From IMG/VR virus record IMGVR_UViG_3300007344_000219, positions 1 through 25,029 of that record: DNA of 25,029 nucleotides; one strand, written 5' to 3'. This DNA comes from a virus. The translations under genes were made by a program, and so were the position numbers. Below, in pieces: positions 15,299-23,340 of the stretch. The notes beneath the pieces were generated by a model. The model made no database searches. It had not been told where the DNA came from and saw only the letters and a program-made list of their open reading frames with translations. How positions within the stretch are numbered: the first letter of the stretch is position 1; each line of letters opens with the position of its first letter.

Positions 15299-15727
15299 TT
15301 AATCCCTATATTCTTCAGGTAATCCCATACCATCAGCTAATCTATCAAATAAACCTTCATGTTCCTTATCTTCAGGTAAATCAACACCAACAGCAGCATG
15401 TATTAACTCATGTGTTATAACCCATTTAAGATATTCCATATCATTTAATGCTTTTGGTTTAATTCCCATAACACCATTCTTACCATTTTTTGGGTGATTG
15501 AATCCAGCGATTTTACCATCAATAATCGAATCATCCAACTTAATATCTATTTTTGGTAAATTTAATTCTTTATTTGTTATATTAAAATAAACTTTTTTTA
15601 ATTTATTTTCGATAGCAGATTTTAATGACTTAACTTTATCAGAATCATCTTTTTCCGTTAAAAAATAACGTTTTTTAACATCTTCAGTAATAACTTTTCT
15701 TATAATATTTTTAATTTTTCTTTCCAT
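15299..15727 (-). CDS. Small HExxH metalloprotease-like protein with leader
   Basis: From the ATG at 15727 the protein is 142 residues. It starts MERKIKNIIRKVITE|D, a short basic leader ending in I-T-E at residue 15 as in the plus-strand leader genes, with a second candidate site FLTE|K (E25). The zinc-protease motif HELIHAAVG (106-114) is intact, with H123 in KEHEGLFDRLADGMG as a possible third ligand. MGIKPKALNDMEYLKWVITHELIH, read as beta-edge then active-site helix, resembles SprT/zincin-type small peptidases. An ATATTTATG lies 5 bases upstream. I infer a head-packaged peptidase, perhaps delivered with the DNA; proteolysis has not been shown and the leader role is inferred. Confidence 0.8.
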   Translation of the reverse strand: MERKIKNIIRKVITEDVKKRYFLTEKDDSDKVKSLKSAIENKLKKVYFNITNKELNLPKIDIKLDDSIIDGKIAGFNHPKNGKNGVMGIKPKALNDMEYLKWVITHELIHAAVGVDLPEDKEHEGLFDRLADGMGLPEEYRD

Positions 15728-15732
15728 ATAAC

Positions 15733-15741
15733 CATAAATAT
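15733..15741 (-). promoter_or_regulatory. ATATTTATG motif (minus strand)
   Basis: Read on the minus strand, GATATTTATGG lies 5 bases before the ATG at 15727. It is a one-base variant of the ATATTTATA motif and supports the shorter start of the metalloprotease-like gene. Confidence 0.4.
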
Positions 15742-15869
15742 CAAAAAAAATTAAATAAATCTTGTGCAAAAACCTATCTTTTTTGTTTTTAACGAATATT
15801 TATTTGAAAAAGTGTTTATTCGTGCATTTTTTTTTAAAAATAACAAATAAAAATAAAAAAACAAACAAA

Positions 15870-17069
15870 ATGGCTGAAACAAGAAAGTCTATCATCGAAG
15901 AAGCTTTTATGGAAGCAGAAAAAATTGAACAAGCTTTCAAAGTCAACTCAAAAGAAATACTGGCTCATACAATGGGTTCAGATATTGAAGAAATGGTAAA
16001 GGAATCTTTAAAAGGTTCGAATGACTTAAACGAAGACGAAGATGAAGAGAATGCTGAATTAGAGTTGGATTTAGACTCTGATGAAGAAGCTAGCTTAGAC
16101 GCTGGTGATGACCTTGACCTAGAAATTGGGGATGAGGAAGAGGGAGATGAAATCGAACTTGACTTGGATGACGAGTTAGAGGGAGATGAAGACCTTGAAG
16201 TGGTAGACCTTACGGGTGTGAGTGATCAAGAAGTTATTACGGTGTTCAAAAAAATGGCACCAGAAGACGAAATCGAAGTTACTCAAAAAGACGGGGGTGT
16301 AGAAATCAAGGATAACGAAACTGGTGCTGAGTATCATATTGAACTTGGTGGTTCTGAAATGGCTGATGAAGATGAAATCGAATTAGGTTCTGATGAAGAT
16401 GAAGAGATGGAATTGGAATTAGGTGATATGGAAGACGAAGGAGGTGAAGAGATTGAATACCAAATTGAACTTGACGATGAAGAAGAGGAAGGTGAAGAAA
16501 TGGAAGATGAAATGTCTGAGGCTTCTCGTACATTAGCAAGTGGTAGAGCATTTGGTAGAAAAGGATTAGATAAACCAAAAGCCGCTCCAAGACATTTAAG
16601 AGCTGAATCTAAAACACCAAGATCAAACAAATTGATTAACGAAAACAAAGTTCTAAAAAACGAATTAAATAATATTACGTCTGAAAACGAAACTTTAAAA
16701 GAAGATTACAACAAAATGGTTGATGCTCTTAAAGAATTCAGACAAAAATTAAATGAGGTGGCTGTTTTCAATAGTAACCTTACTTATACAGTTAGATTAT
16801 TTACTGAACACTCAACTACTAAAGATGAAAAAGTTGATATCATTAAAAGATTTGATGATGTTAAAACTTTGAAAGAATCTAAAACTACTTACAAAAACTT
16901 AGTTAAAGAAATTTCAAAAACTAAAACACCAATCAAAGAATCAATTGATAACAAACTTAATGAAACTAAAAGTAGTGGTTCAGCAACTGAAATAACTGAA
17001 TCAAATGTTTATGTAGACCCACAAATTGAAAAAATGAAAAAATTATGGGAATACCAATATAAACACTAA
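15870..17069 (+). CDS. 22: Prohead core scaffold protein (T4 gp22-like)
   Basis: From the ATG at 15870, after an A-rich leader, the protein is 399 residues; T4 gp22 is about 269. A longer frame back to a TTG at 15762 is unlikely. The start MAETRKSIIEEAFMEAEKIEQAF is a gp22-like helix with I-E-E|A. Residues about 50-225 are a very acidic D/E-rich expansion. The C-terminal third holds the family core: a coiled coil (NKVLKNELNNITSENETLKED), then VAVFNSNLTYTVRLFTEH and KVDIIKRFDDVKTLKES, which match the pattern in T4-like scaffold proteins. Many (L/I)-x-E sites (LINE, TLKE, KLNE, PIKE, EITE) fit degradation by the prohead protease. It directly precedes the capsid gene. Confidence 0.9.
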   Translation: MAETRKSIIEEAFMEAEKIEQAFKVNSKEILAHTMGSDIEEMVKESLKGSNDLNEDEDEENAELELDLDSDEEASLDAGDDLDLEIGDEEEGDEIELDLDDELEGDEDLEVVDLTGVSDQEVITVFKKMAPEDEIEVTQKDGGVEIKDNETGAEYHIELGGSEMADEDEIELGSDEDEEMELELGDMEDEGGEEIEYQIELDDEEEEGEEMEDEMSEASRTLASGRAFGRKGLDKPKAAPRHLRAESKTPRSNKLINENKVLKNELNNITSENETLKEDYNKMVDALKEFRQKLNEVAVFNSNLTYTVRLFTEHSTTKDEKVDIIKRFDDVKTLKESKTTYKNLVKEISKTKTPIKESIDNKLNETKSSGSATEITESNVYVDPQIEKMKKLWEYQYKH

Positions 17070-17105
17070 TAAAATAACAAATAAAAAAATAAAAAACAAA
17101 AAAAA

Positions 17106-18827
17106 ATGGGATATTTATTAAAATCTGGTGAAGTTGGAAATATCGGAACTAAACACCAAAAAGCAGTTCGTGAGGCAACTGTAAACAAATGGGAATCTTT
17201 AGGATTCTTAGAAGGATTAGAAGGACACGTTAGAGAAAACATCGCTTTGTTATATGAAAACCAAGCAACAACTTTAATTAACGAAACTTCAACTGAAGGT
17301 GGAGCATCTACTGGTTCTTTTGAAACTGTAGTTTTCCCTATCGTTAGAAGAGTATTCTCTAAATTATTAGCTAATGACATCGTATCAGTACAAGCTATGA
17401 ACTTACCAATCGGTAAATTGTTCTACTTCGTACCTAAAATTTCTGATAGAGTTGATGGTAGCCACGGTGAACCAGTTGTTACAACTTGTTTAGATGCTGG
17501 ATGTTCAGGAACTACTTACCAAAACGCTGTTAAGAGTTTATACGACCAATTCTATAACGATGGTTTATTTGACCAATCAAAAGGAAAAATCACTGTTAAA
17601 TATTTAACTGGTTCTACTGTAGCATTTAATGCTGATAGTGAGTTAGTTTCTGGTGATAGTGCATTAGCTGGTGACGGTTCAAGAAGAAACCAAATCTTAA
17701 TGTTACAAGGATTTGTTGGAACAGGAGCTGGTAGATTACAAGGACCAGACGGACACGAAATGGATACTGAATCTTTCTTAGCTTCATTAGCAATTTCTAG
17801 TACTTCAGATATAGAAGACCCTAACGCTGACGTTATTATTGCAGCAAACAATCCAATTCCTTTTAGAGTTGTTACTCAAAAATACGGAAAAGGTATTGTT
17901 GATTATGGAAGTGATATTTGTGATGCTGACGGTAAAATCTATATTGATTTAGATTTAACTCACCCAGTATGTGCTAACTGTGATAACGGAACTATCGATG
18001 GTTATATCGGAGCTTCTACAGGAGCAACATTAAATGGTTTAATCGCATCTTACCACTCTTACGATGACTTAGAATTAGAATCTCAAATGGGAGAAGTTTC
18101 TTTCGAATTAGATTCTGTTACAGTATCAGTTACTGAAAGAAAATTAAGAGCTACATGGACTCCTGAATTAGCTCAAGACGTATCAGCATTCCATAACATT
18201 GATGCTGAAGCTGAATTAACAGCTTTATTGTCTGAGCAAGTTGCAGCTGAAATTGACCGTGAGATTTTAAGAGATTTAAGAAAAGGTGCAGCATGGCAAT
18301 TACGTTGGGATTACAACGGATGGAAGAGATTGTCTAACAACGCTTCTTATACACAAAAAGACTGGAATCAAACATTAATCACTGCGATTAACCAAATTTC
18401 AGCACAAATCCACAAATCTACATTAAGAGGTGGAGCTAACTTTATCGTAGTATCTTCTGAGGTATCAGCTATCTTTGATGATTTAGAATACTTCCACGTA
18501 TCTAACGCTTCTCCTGAGCAAGATAACTACAACATGGGTATTGAAAGAATTGGTTCATTATCAGGAAGATATACAGTATACCGTGACCCTTACGCACCGG
18601 CTAGTTCAGTGTTAATCGGACACAAAGGTAAATCTTTATTAGATACTGGTTATATCTACGCACCATATGTTCCTTTACAATTAACACCAACAATGTATAA
18701 CCCATTCAACTTCGTACCTGTTAAAGGTATCATGACACGTTACGCTAAGAAAATGGTTAACAACCGCTTCTACGGACAAGTTTCAGTTGATGGTTTACGT
18801 ACATTCGATATCAGAGAGTTAAGATAA
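17106..18827 (+). CDS. 23: Major capsid protein (T4 gp23-like)
   Basis: This 573-residue protein (T4 gp23: 521) forms the hexamers of the HK97-fold shell. The conserved start of the mature part is FPIVRRVFSKLLANDIVSVQAMNLPIGKLF (about 79-108, in pieces FPIVRRVF and VQAMNLPIGK), followed by the family block TPELAQDVSAFHNIDAEAEL (about 354-373) and the end pieces YTVYRDPYAP, GYIYAPYVPLQLTP and FVPVKGIMTRYAKK. The propeptide ends in TTLINE|TSTEGG: L57-I58-N59-E60, aligned with T4's cut after E65, so maturation by the gp21-like protease is likely. Codon choice favours TTC, AAC, TAC and GGA more than neighbours, consistent with very high expression. A strong terminator follows. Confidence 0.97.
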   Translation: MGYLLKSGEVGNIGTKHQKAVREATVNKWESLGFLEGLEGHVRENIALLYENQATTLINETSTEGGASTGSFETVVFPIVRRVFSKLLANDIVSVQAMNLPIGKLFYFVPKISDRVDGSHGEPVVTTCLDAGCSGTTYQNAVKSLYDQFYNDGLFDQSKGKITVKYLTGSTVAFNADSELVSGDSALAGDGSRRNQILMLQGFVGTGAGRLQGPDGHEMDTESFLASLAISSTSDIEDPNADVIIAANNPIPFRVVTQKYGKGIVDYGSDICDADGKIYIDLDLTHPVCANCDNGTIDGYIGASTGATLNGLIASYHSYDDLELESQMGEVSFELDSVTVSVTERKLRATWTPELAQDVSAFHNIDAEAELTALLSEQVAAEIDREILRDLRKGAAWQLRWDYNGWKRLSNNASYTQKDWNQTLITAINQISAQIHKSTLRGGANFIVVSSEVSAIFDDLEYFHVSNASPEQDNYNMGIERIGSLSGRYTVYRDPYAPASSVLIGHKGKSLLDTGYIYAPYVPLQLTPTMYNPFNFVPVKGIMTRYAKKMVNNRFYGQVSVDGLRTFDIRELR

Positions 18828-18850
18828 GAATAATTCTTAAATATATCAGG

Positions 18851-18873
18851 AAGAGGGGTTTTATACCCCTCTT
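18851..18873. terminator. Terminator after major capsid gene
   Basis: AAGAGGGGT (18851-18859) pairs perfectly with ACCCCTCTT (18865-18873), loop TTTAT, then a run of T to 18881. It ends the scaffold-capsid unit. The minus-strand endonuclease stops at 18880, just past the T run. Confidence 0.9.
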
Positions 18874-18879
18874 TTTTTT

Positions 18880-20478
18880 TTATATAACAATCTCGTATTT
18901 ATAATTACCACAATCCCAAACAACTAAATAACCAATTTCATTCATTATTTGTTTTTCGGTTTTATTAACATCATAACCCTTTTTGATTAAAATGTCTTTT
19001 CTAAAAGAATATCTATGATACCTTTTATTATCACCTTTAATATACCAATAATTAGGTTTTATTTCACCAACTAAGTTAAAACCTATTTTTGTATATAAAT
19101 TATCATTATTTAAGGTCCATCTTTTATCAGCATAAGATATAATATTCTTAGGGTTATATTCTTTAATAAAGTATTTTAATAATCTAGGTGCAATACCCAC
19201 AACATTATTAGATGCAAATCTAACCAACTCATAAGAACCTTCTTTATGTTTACTACCCAAAGAACCTCTTAATTTAGAGAAAGTCATTACAGCAACCAAT
19301 TCTTCGTTATAATAAGCACCAATAAAATATTTAGATTTATCTGTTCCTTGTATATGTGTTTTATTTAAGAAATTATTTTTTTCGTCACTACTTATTTCTT
19401 TTATAACACATTTTCTTGCATATATTTTTTTATCATCAAAACCTAATAAATGTTTTATTTTTGATTTAACAATATCTTTTTTATTTAGCCATTCATCGGA
19501 GAATATATGAACCAATTTAATCCCTTTTTTGTTCGCTAATTTTGTTTTATTAGTATGGTAATGTTTATCTTTACCCATTTTTTCTGAGTGCCAAAATAAA
19601 CCATTATATTCAAAACCGATTTGTTTATCCTCAACAAATATATCTATTTCAATCCCATCTAAACTTTTTTTATGATTCATTATTGGATTAACACCTAATG
19701 ATTTTATATAATCAAAAATCTCTTGCTGGTCTTTGGAAATGAAATTATTTTTTATTAGTGGTCTACCATCATCTAAATAACCCTTAAATTCTTCTCTTAT
19801 GTTTTTGGAATATAAGTTATCACCATATTCTTTAACATAATCATCTAATGTTATATTATGCGTCAATAAATGAGTGTTTGTTATACATCTAAATTTTTCG
19901 TTACATATTTTACATTCCACAAAATTGTTTGGGTCATCGTAGTTTATATTATCCTTTAATAACCACTTTTCTTTTGGGTAATCATTAATAAAATCATCTA
20001 TTGTTAAATAATCGTGTGAAAAAATATGTTTGGTTATTGATCCTGCTTTATTTTCAATATCTATAGTTTCCCATTCACATATTGAGCAACACCATTTTTC
20101 TTCATTTATTTTATCTATTAATTCAAAATAATCTTCATACCATAATTTACCTGTTGTTTCACTAATTCTATTTCTTATATAAGTTGATGGCAACTCTATT
20201 TGATAGTTATTCCTTATATGAGTTGTTATTGAACCAGATTTATTTAACACATCACCAAAAATTTTACCTGTTTTAACACACTTTAATGATTTATTATCGT
20301 ATCTATTGTAATCTATTGTTTTTTCGTTAAACTTTTTTTGAGCACCCCTTTTCTTAATTTCAATATTATTTTTATTTAATATATCTTTAACTTTTAACTT
20401 ACCTATGTTAAATTTCTTACAAATAACGTTTATCCCAACATTTTCTTTTGTGTATAAATATATTATTTCCTTTTCCAT
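18880..20478 (-). CDS. Homing endonuclease, zinc-finger plus Vsr-like nuclease
   Basis: The 532-residue protein begins with a helix-turn-helix-like segment (about 3-42, IIYLYTKENVG, NVICKKFNIGKLKV), then two C2H2-like zinc motifs: CSICEWETIDI with H151 and H155, and CKICNEKF (189-196) with H203 and H207, each followed by a LTIDDFI/ITLDDYV segment. The nuclease core is GIEIDIFVED (D279), GFEYNGLFWHSE (E290, H297) and HIFSDEW (324-330). Residues about 352-500 are the same GNAT-like C-terminal domain as in the gene at 11615 (KIYARKC, IQGTDKSKYFIGAYY, LVAVMTFSKLR, ISYADKRW, LYTKIGFNLVG). It lies on the strand opposite the capsid gene, directly behind it, a usual place for a free-standing homing endonuclease gene. 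Confidence 0.87.
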   Translation of the reverse strand: MEKEIIYLYTKENVGINVICKKFNIGKLKVKDILNKNNIEIKKRGAQKKFNEKTIDYNRYDNKSLKCVKTGKIFGDVLNKSGSITTHIRNNYQIELPSTYIRNRISETTGKLWYEDYFELIDKINEEKWCCSICEWETIDIENKAGSITKHIFSHDYLTIDDFINDYPKEKWLLKDNINYDDPNNFVECKICNEKFRCITNTHLLTHNITLDDYVKEYGDNLYSKNIREEFKGYLDDGRPLIKNNFISKDQQEIFDYIKSLGVNPIMNHKKSLDGIEIDIFVEDKQIGFEYNGLFWHSEKMGKDKHYHTNKTKLANKKGIKLVHIFSDEWLNKKDIVKSKIKHLLGFDDKKIYARKCVIKEISSDEKNNFLNKTHIQGTDKSKYFIGAYYNEELVAVMTFSKLRGSLGSKHKEGSYELVRFASNNVVGIAPRLLKYFIKEYNPKNIISYADKRWTLNNDNLYTKIGFNLVGEIKPNYWYIKGDNKRYHRYSFRKDILIKKGYDVNKTEKQIMNEIGYLVVWDCGNYKYEIVI

Positions 20479-20541
20479 ATGATATAATTATACCAAAGTT
20501 AAGGGTTAAAGTAAATGGGTTGTATAAATCTGTATTAACAG

Positions 20542-20550
20542 ATATTTATT
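20542..20550 (+). promoter_or_regulatory. ATATTTATT motif
   Basis: A one-base variant of the recurrent motif, 3 bases before the ATG at 20554; the arrangement (motif, AGT, ATG) equals that before the terminase gene at 2368-2380, where the motif is followed by AGT and then ATG. Confidence 0.45.
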
Positions 20551-20553
20551 AGT

Positions 20554-23100
20554 ATGAATATAAAAGAAATGAATGATTTTGATTGGACATCAGATATTAA
20601 AGCTGGTGAAACTTTGGGTAATATAAAACAAAATAATTTTCGAGGATATAATGTTGGTGACAAAATAACGGTTACAGGTGGTATATATATTGAAGATTAT
20701 GATGGTGATAGAGATGGTTGGATTTGGTTAAGTAATGAACCATTTATGATTAATGATATTATCCCAAATTTGGGTAGATTCGTTCTATTAGCACTTAATG
20801 AAAAATTAATTAACAACCCTGAAAATAAACATTTCTTATTAAATGATTGGAATGAATTATATATCGGAGATTATCACCAAGATAATGATTTATTAATTTC
20901 ACGATATATTGAAAATCTAAAAGAAGATAATGATTTTGATTGGATAAATGATATTGATGATAGTAAACCACAAAAAGGAACTGCTTGGGCAATAACAGGT
21001 ATTAAGAATGAGACTGACTCTATCCAATGTCAGAAATTCTTATTTAATCTTGGTTTTGGGTGGGTTAATGATGCAAAAGAAATTATTTACACCCCAGCAA
21101 AACAATTCGGTTCTATATTTCGTGGTGACATTAAACACAAGTTATTTGGTTTAAGTTCTAAACAGGGGATAGATAGTACCATAGAAATAGCCAAAGGAGA
21201 AAGTAGACAAGACAAACTATATCATTTTGAGTGGGTTAATGGTGAAACAAAATTAAAAGATATTATTTATTTAACTGATAACATAAACGAATCCAATGAT
21301 TTTGATTGGGTTGAAGATGTTAAATACACATTAGGTCAATTAGTTGATTTAGGTGATTTATCTGTTGGGGATAAACTTATATTACGTGGTAATGTGTTTA
21401 ATAATAAGACACACCAAAGAACATACGTTGATAACTTTGAAGTTGAAATCGTTAGTAAATCTAAATATAGAGAAGGTCTAGATGGGTATGGTATGAGTTT
21501 TAGTCCTGAACGTGGAGATGTGGTTGATGCTATGGGTGGTGTTATTAACACTGAAGATATATCATTTCTAAAACAAGATAGGGATTTAGAAGTTGTTCAA
21601 CATATTAAATCTAATGATAGATTAAATGAAGATAATGATTTTGGTTGGGCTGGAAATGTATCATCTGAACCTGATTTTGATATATGGGAAAAGGTGACCA
21701 ATATAATTGATAATGAGGTATCACAAGGACCTAATTATGATTCTTGGGTTGGTTCTAACTCTTACAATGAATTAGATAATATATTAAGTAGGTATGAAAT
21801 AGATATTGATGATATGGGTGATTTTTTCACTTTCCCACCAAAAAATAAAAATGGGGTGGAGATTAACCATTACCAAATACAAGAAATATTAGATGATTTG
21901 TTATTTAATGGTTATGATGACCCAAATGATGATTATATGTTAGAATCTTATAACCCATTTGATTTTGGTTGGGCTGGAGGTGAAGTTCACTTAAAACCCG
22001 AATATGTTATTGGTAGAAGAATATGTTATAGAAAACAAAAAAATAACATTAGTTCATATAATCTGTTCAAATATAATAGATATGAACTAAAACTTAATGA
22101 TGTTAGAGAAGTAGATTGTTGGGTTATAGACCATATAGATGGGGATAATGTTGTGATAGAGATGGAAGATACTGGTGAAGATATGGATTTCAGGTACGAC
22201 AGAGTTGAACAATTACTAAATTTAGGTGTGTGGGCAATAATGAATGATGATGGTTCTATTGAAAATGATTTTGTAAACCCAAATATTAAAGAATCTATTA
22301 AATATATTAATAACGTTGTTAAAGAATTATCCATTTTAAGTGAGGATGGCAAAACCGAACCCGATATGGAATGGGATTTATCAGATAATATCAAAAAAGA
22401 TTTAGACAGGTCAAAAAAATGGGTTAAAACTGGTGAAGACGTTAAAGAATATGTTAAGGTTTTAATGGATAAGATAAAATCTTTACCAAAAGCAACAAAG
22501 AAAAAGATTATTGGTTATGCTTTATTGGGTATGGTATCTGTTAACACAATAAATAATTACATTAGTGATGTTGAAAAAGAAAAACCTACCGATACTGAAA
22601 TAATTAGGTCTAACATAAAAAAACCTGCAATAAGAAAACCAAGTTATGAATTAAAACAATTTATTAAAAGTGAAGAAAAGTTAAGATTAACAGCTTATGA
22701 AATAGGTGATGATATGGTTACAATAGGTTATGGACATGCTGAACCAACTACAAAAACAAAAATGATTCCTGGTAAAACAAAAATCACAAAAGAAAAAGCT
22801 GAAAAATTATTTGAAAAGGATATTGAGGAGGCGTCAAACGGGTTAAATAGGATATTAGATTCATGGGTAGACCAAGGTATTGATGTTGAAATAACTCAGG
22901 GTATGTACGACGCTATGACATCAATGATATTTAATATGGGTATTGGTAATTTTAGAATGTCTGATTTTATTCAAATGGTTAAACGTGGTAATTATCAACA
23001 AGCACAAGATACAATTAAAACAACCAATGTAACTTATCCTGGACATAAACCAAGAAGAGAAAAAGAATCAGAGATGTTCGGGGGATATTATAATATTTGA
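20554..23100 (+). CDS. Multi-module NDFDW polyprotein with C-terminal GH24 lysozyme
   Basis: The 848-residue protein is built of segments that each start with (L/I)-x-E and an NDFDW-type motif: IKE|M-NDFDW (E5), LKE|D-NDFDW (E124), INE|S-NDFDW (E246), LNE|D-NDFGW (E359) and a weaker MLE|S-YNPFDFGW (E464). Further sites are IKE|S (E580) and LSE|D (E597). Between them lie four or five modules of about 105-122 residues that mostly do not resemble each other; the first and third share a VGDK beta motif. Residues about 648-672 are hydrophobic. The end (about 696-848) is a T4-type lysozyme: FIKSEEKLRLTAY with catalytic E707 or E708, MVTIGYGHA, and AMTSMIFNMGIGNF. I infer head cargo split by the prohead protease, the last piece degrading peptidoglycan. 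An uncut tail lysin is the alternative. Confidence 0.88.
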   Translation: MNIKEMNDFDWTSDIKAGETLGNIKQNNFRGYNVGDKITVTGGIYIEDYDGDRDGWIWLSNEPFMINDIIPNLGRFVLLALNEKLINNPENKHFLLNDWNELYIGDYHQDNDLLISRYIENLKEDNDFDWINDIDDSKPQKGTAWAITGIKNETDSIQCQKFLFNLGFGWVNDAKEIIYTPAKQFGSIFRGDIKHKLFGLSSKQGIDSTIEIAKGESRQDKLYHFEWVNGETKLKDIIYLTDNINESNDFDWVEDVKYTLGQLVDLGDLSVGDKLILRGNVFNNKTHQRTYVDNFEVEIVSKSKYREGLDGYGMSFSPERGDVVDAMGGVINTEDISFLKQDRDLEVVQHIKSNDRLNEDNDFGWAGNVSSEPDFDIWEKVTNIIDNEVSQGPNYDSWVGSNSYNELDNILSRYEIDIDDMGDFFTFPPKNKNGVEINHYQIQEILDDLLFNGYDDPNDDYMLESYNPFDFGWAGGEVHLKPEYVIGRRICYRKQKNNISSYNLFKYNRYELKLNDVREVDCWVIDHIDGDNVVIEMEDTGEDMDFRYDRVEQLLNLGVWAIMNDDGSIENDFVNPNIKESIKYINNVVKELSILSEDGKTEPDMEWDLSDNIKKDLDRSKKWVKTGEDVKEYVKVLMDKIKSLPKATKKKIIGYALLGMVSVNTINNYISDVEKEKPTDTEIIRSNIKKPAIRKPSYELKQFIKSEEKLRLTAYEIGDDMVTIGYGHAEPTTKTKMIPGKTKITKEKAEKLFEKDIEEASNGLNRILDSWVDQGIDVEITQGMYDAMTSMIFNMGIGNFRMSDFIQMVKRGNYQQAQDTIKTTNVTYPGHKPRREKESEMFGGYYNI

Positions 23101-23304
23101 TTCTTCACGTAACATTCTTGCTGCATCACCTTCCATTAATTCAGCTATATTAATACGGTTTTCGGTTGTTAACCCATCTAGTAAACCACTTTCTTGCCAT
23201 CTTCTAATAATTTCTTCTCTATCGGTTGGGAAAGGTATTTCATACTGAATGACTGGACCACCTGATATAAAATCGTGTTTTTGTATTTTTTTTTTAATTA
23301 ACAT
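23068..23304 (-). CDS. Small protein resembling the major capsid propeptide
   Basis: The 78-residue protein aligns without gaps to the gp23-like propeptide in this window: W36 to E67 here against W29 to E60 there, with 13 identities over the 33 positions that include the next residue, among them W, GxL, GL, R-x-NIA, L-x-E and the final E. It ends MLRE|E, a (L/I)-x-E site at the place of LINE|T, plus only 11 more residues. The N-terminal 35 residues differ. There is no shell domain. Its 3' end overlaps the lysozyme gene by 33 bases, tail to tail. It starts 9 bases after a terminator hairpin with no evident promoter, so expression is uncertain; it could be a relic of a capsid or vertex gene. 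Confidence 0.6.
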   Translation of the reverse strand: MLIKKKIQKHDFISGGPVIQYEIPFPTDREEIIRRWQESGLLDGLTTENRINIAELMEGDAARMLREESNIIISPEHL

Positions 23305-23313
23305 AAAAATATT

Positions 23314-23333
23314 GGTGGGGATTTGACCCCACC
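23314..23333. terminator. Bidirectional terminator
   Basis: GGTGGGG (23314-23320) pairs with CCCCACC (23327-23333) around ATTTGA, with a long T run on the right and an A-rich stretch on the left. It can end the lysozyme transcript on the plus strand and the GTKWC-protein transcript on the minus strand. Confidence 0.85.
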
Positions 23334-23340
23334 ATTTTTT

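Noticed and set aside
15762-15869. N-terminal extension of the scaffold protein from a TTG codon
   Set aside because: The added 36 residues are hydrophobic and AT-driven, overlap the promoter region of the divergent gene, and precede a well-placed ATG with an A-rich leader and a gp22-like start.
16306-16648. Two minus-strand frames rich in Ser, Leu and His
   Set aside because: They are antisense shadows of the D/E-rich part of the scaffold gene and have no independent start signal.
17106-18827. Possible intein in the terminase or capsid gene, because Vsr-like endonucleases are often linked to inteins
   Set aside because: Both proteins read through their conserved motifs without an insertion bearing Cys/Ser start and His-Asn end blocks; the endonucleases are free-standing.
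20452-20466. TATAAATA sequence as a T4-type late promoter
   Set aside because: It lies inside the second endonuclease gene near its start and is best explained by coding sequence (IIYLYT); no plus-strand gene starts at a matching distance.
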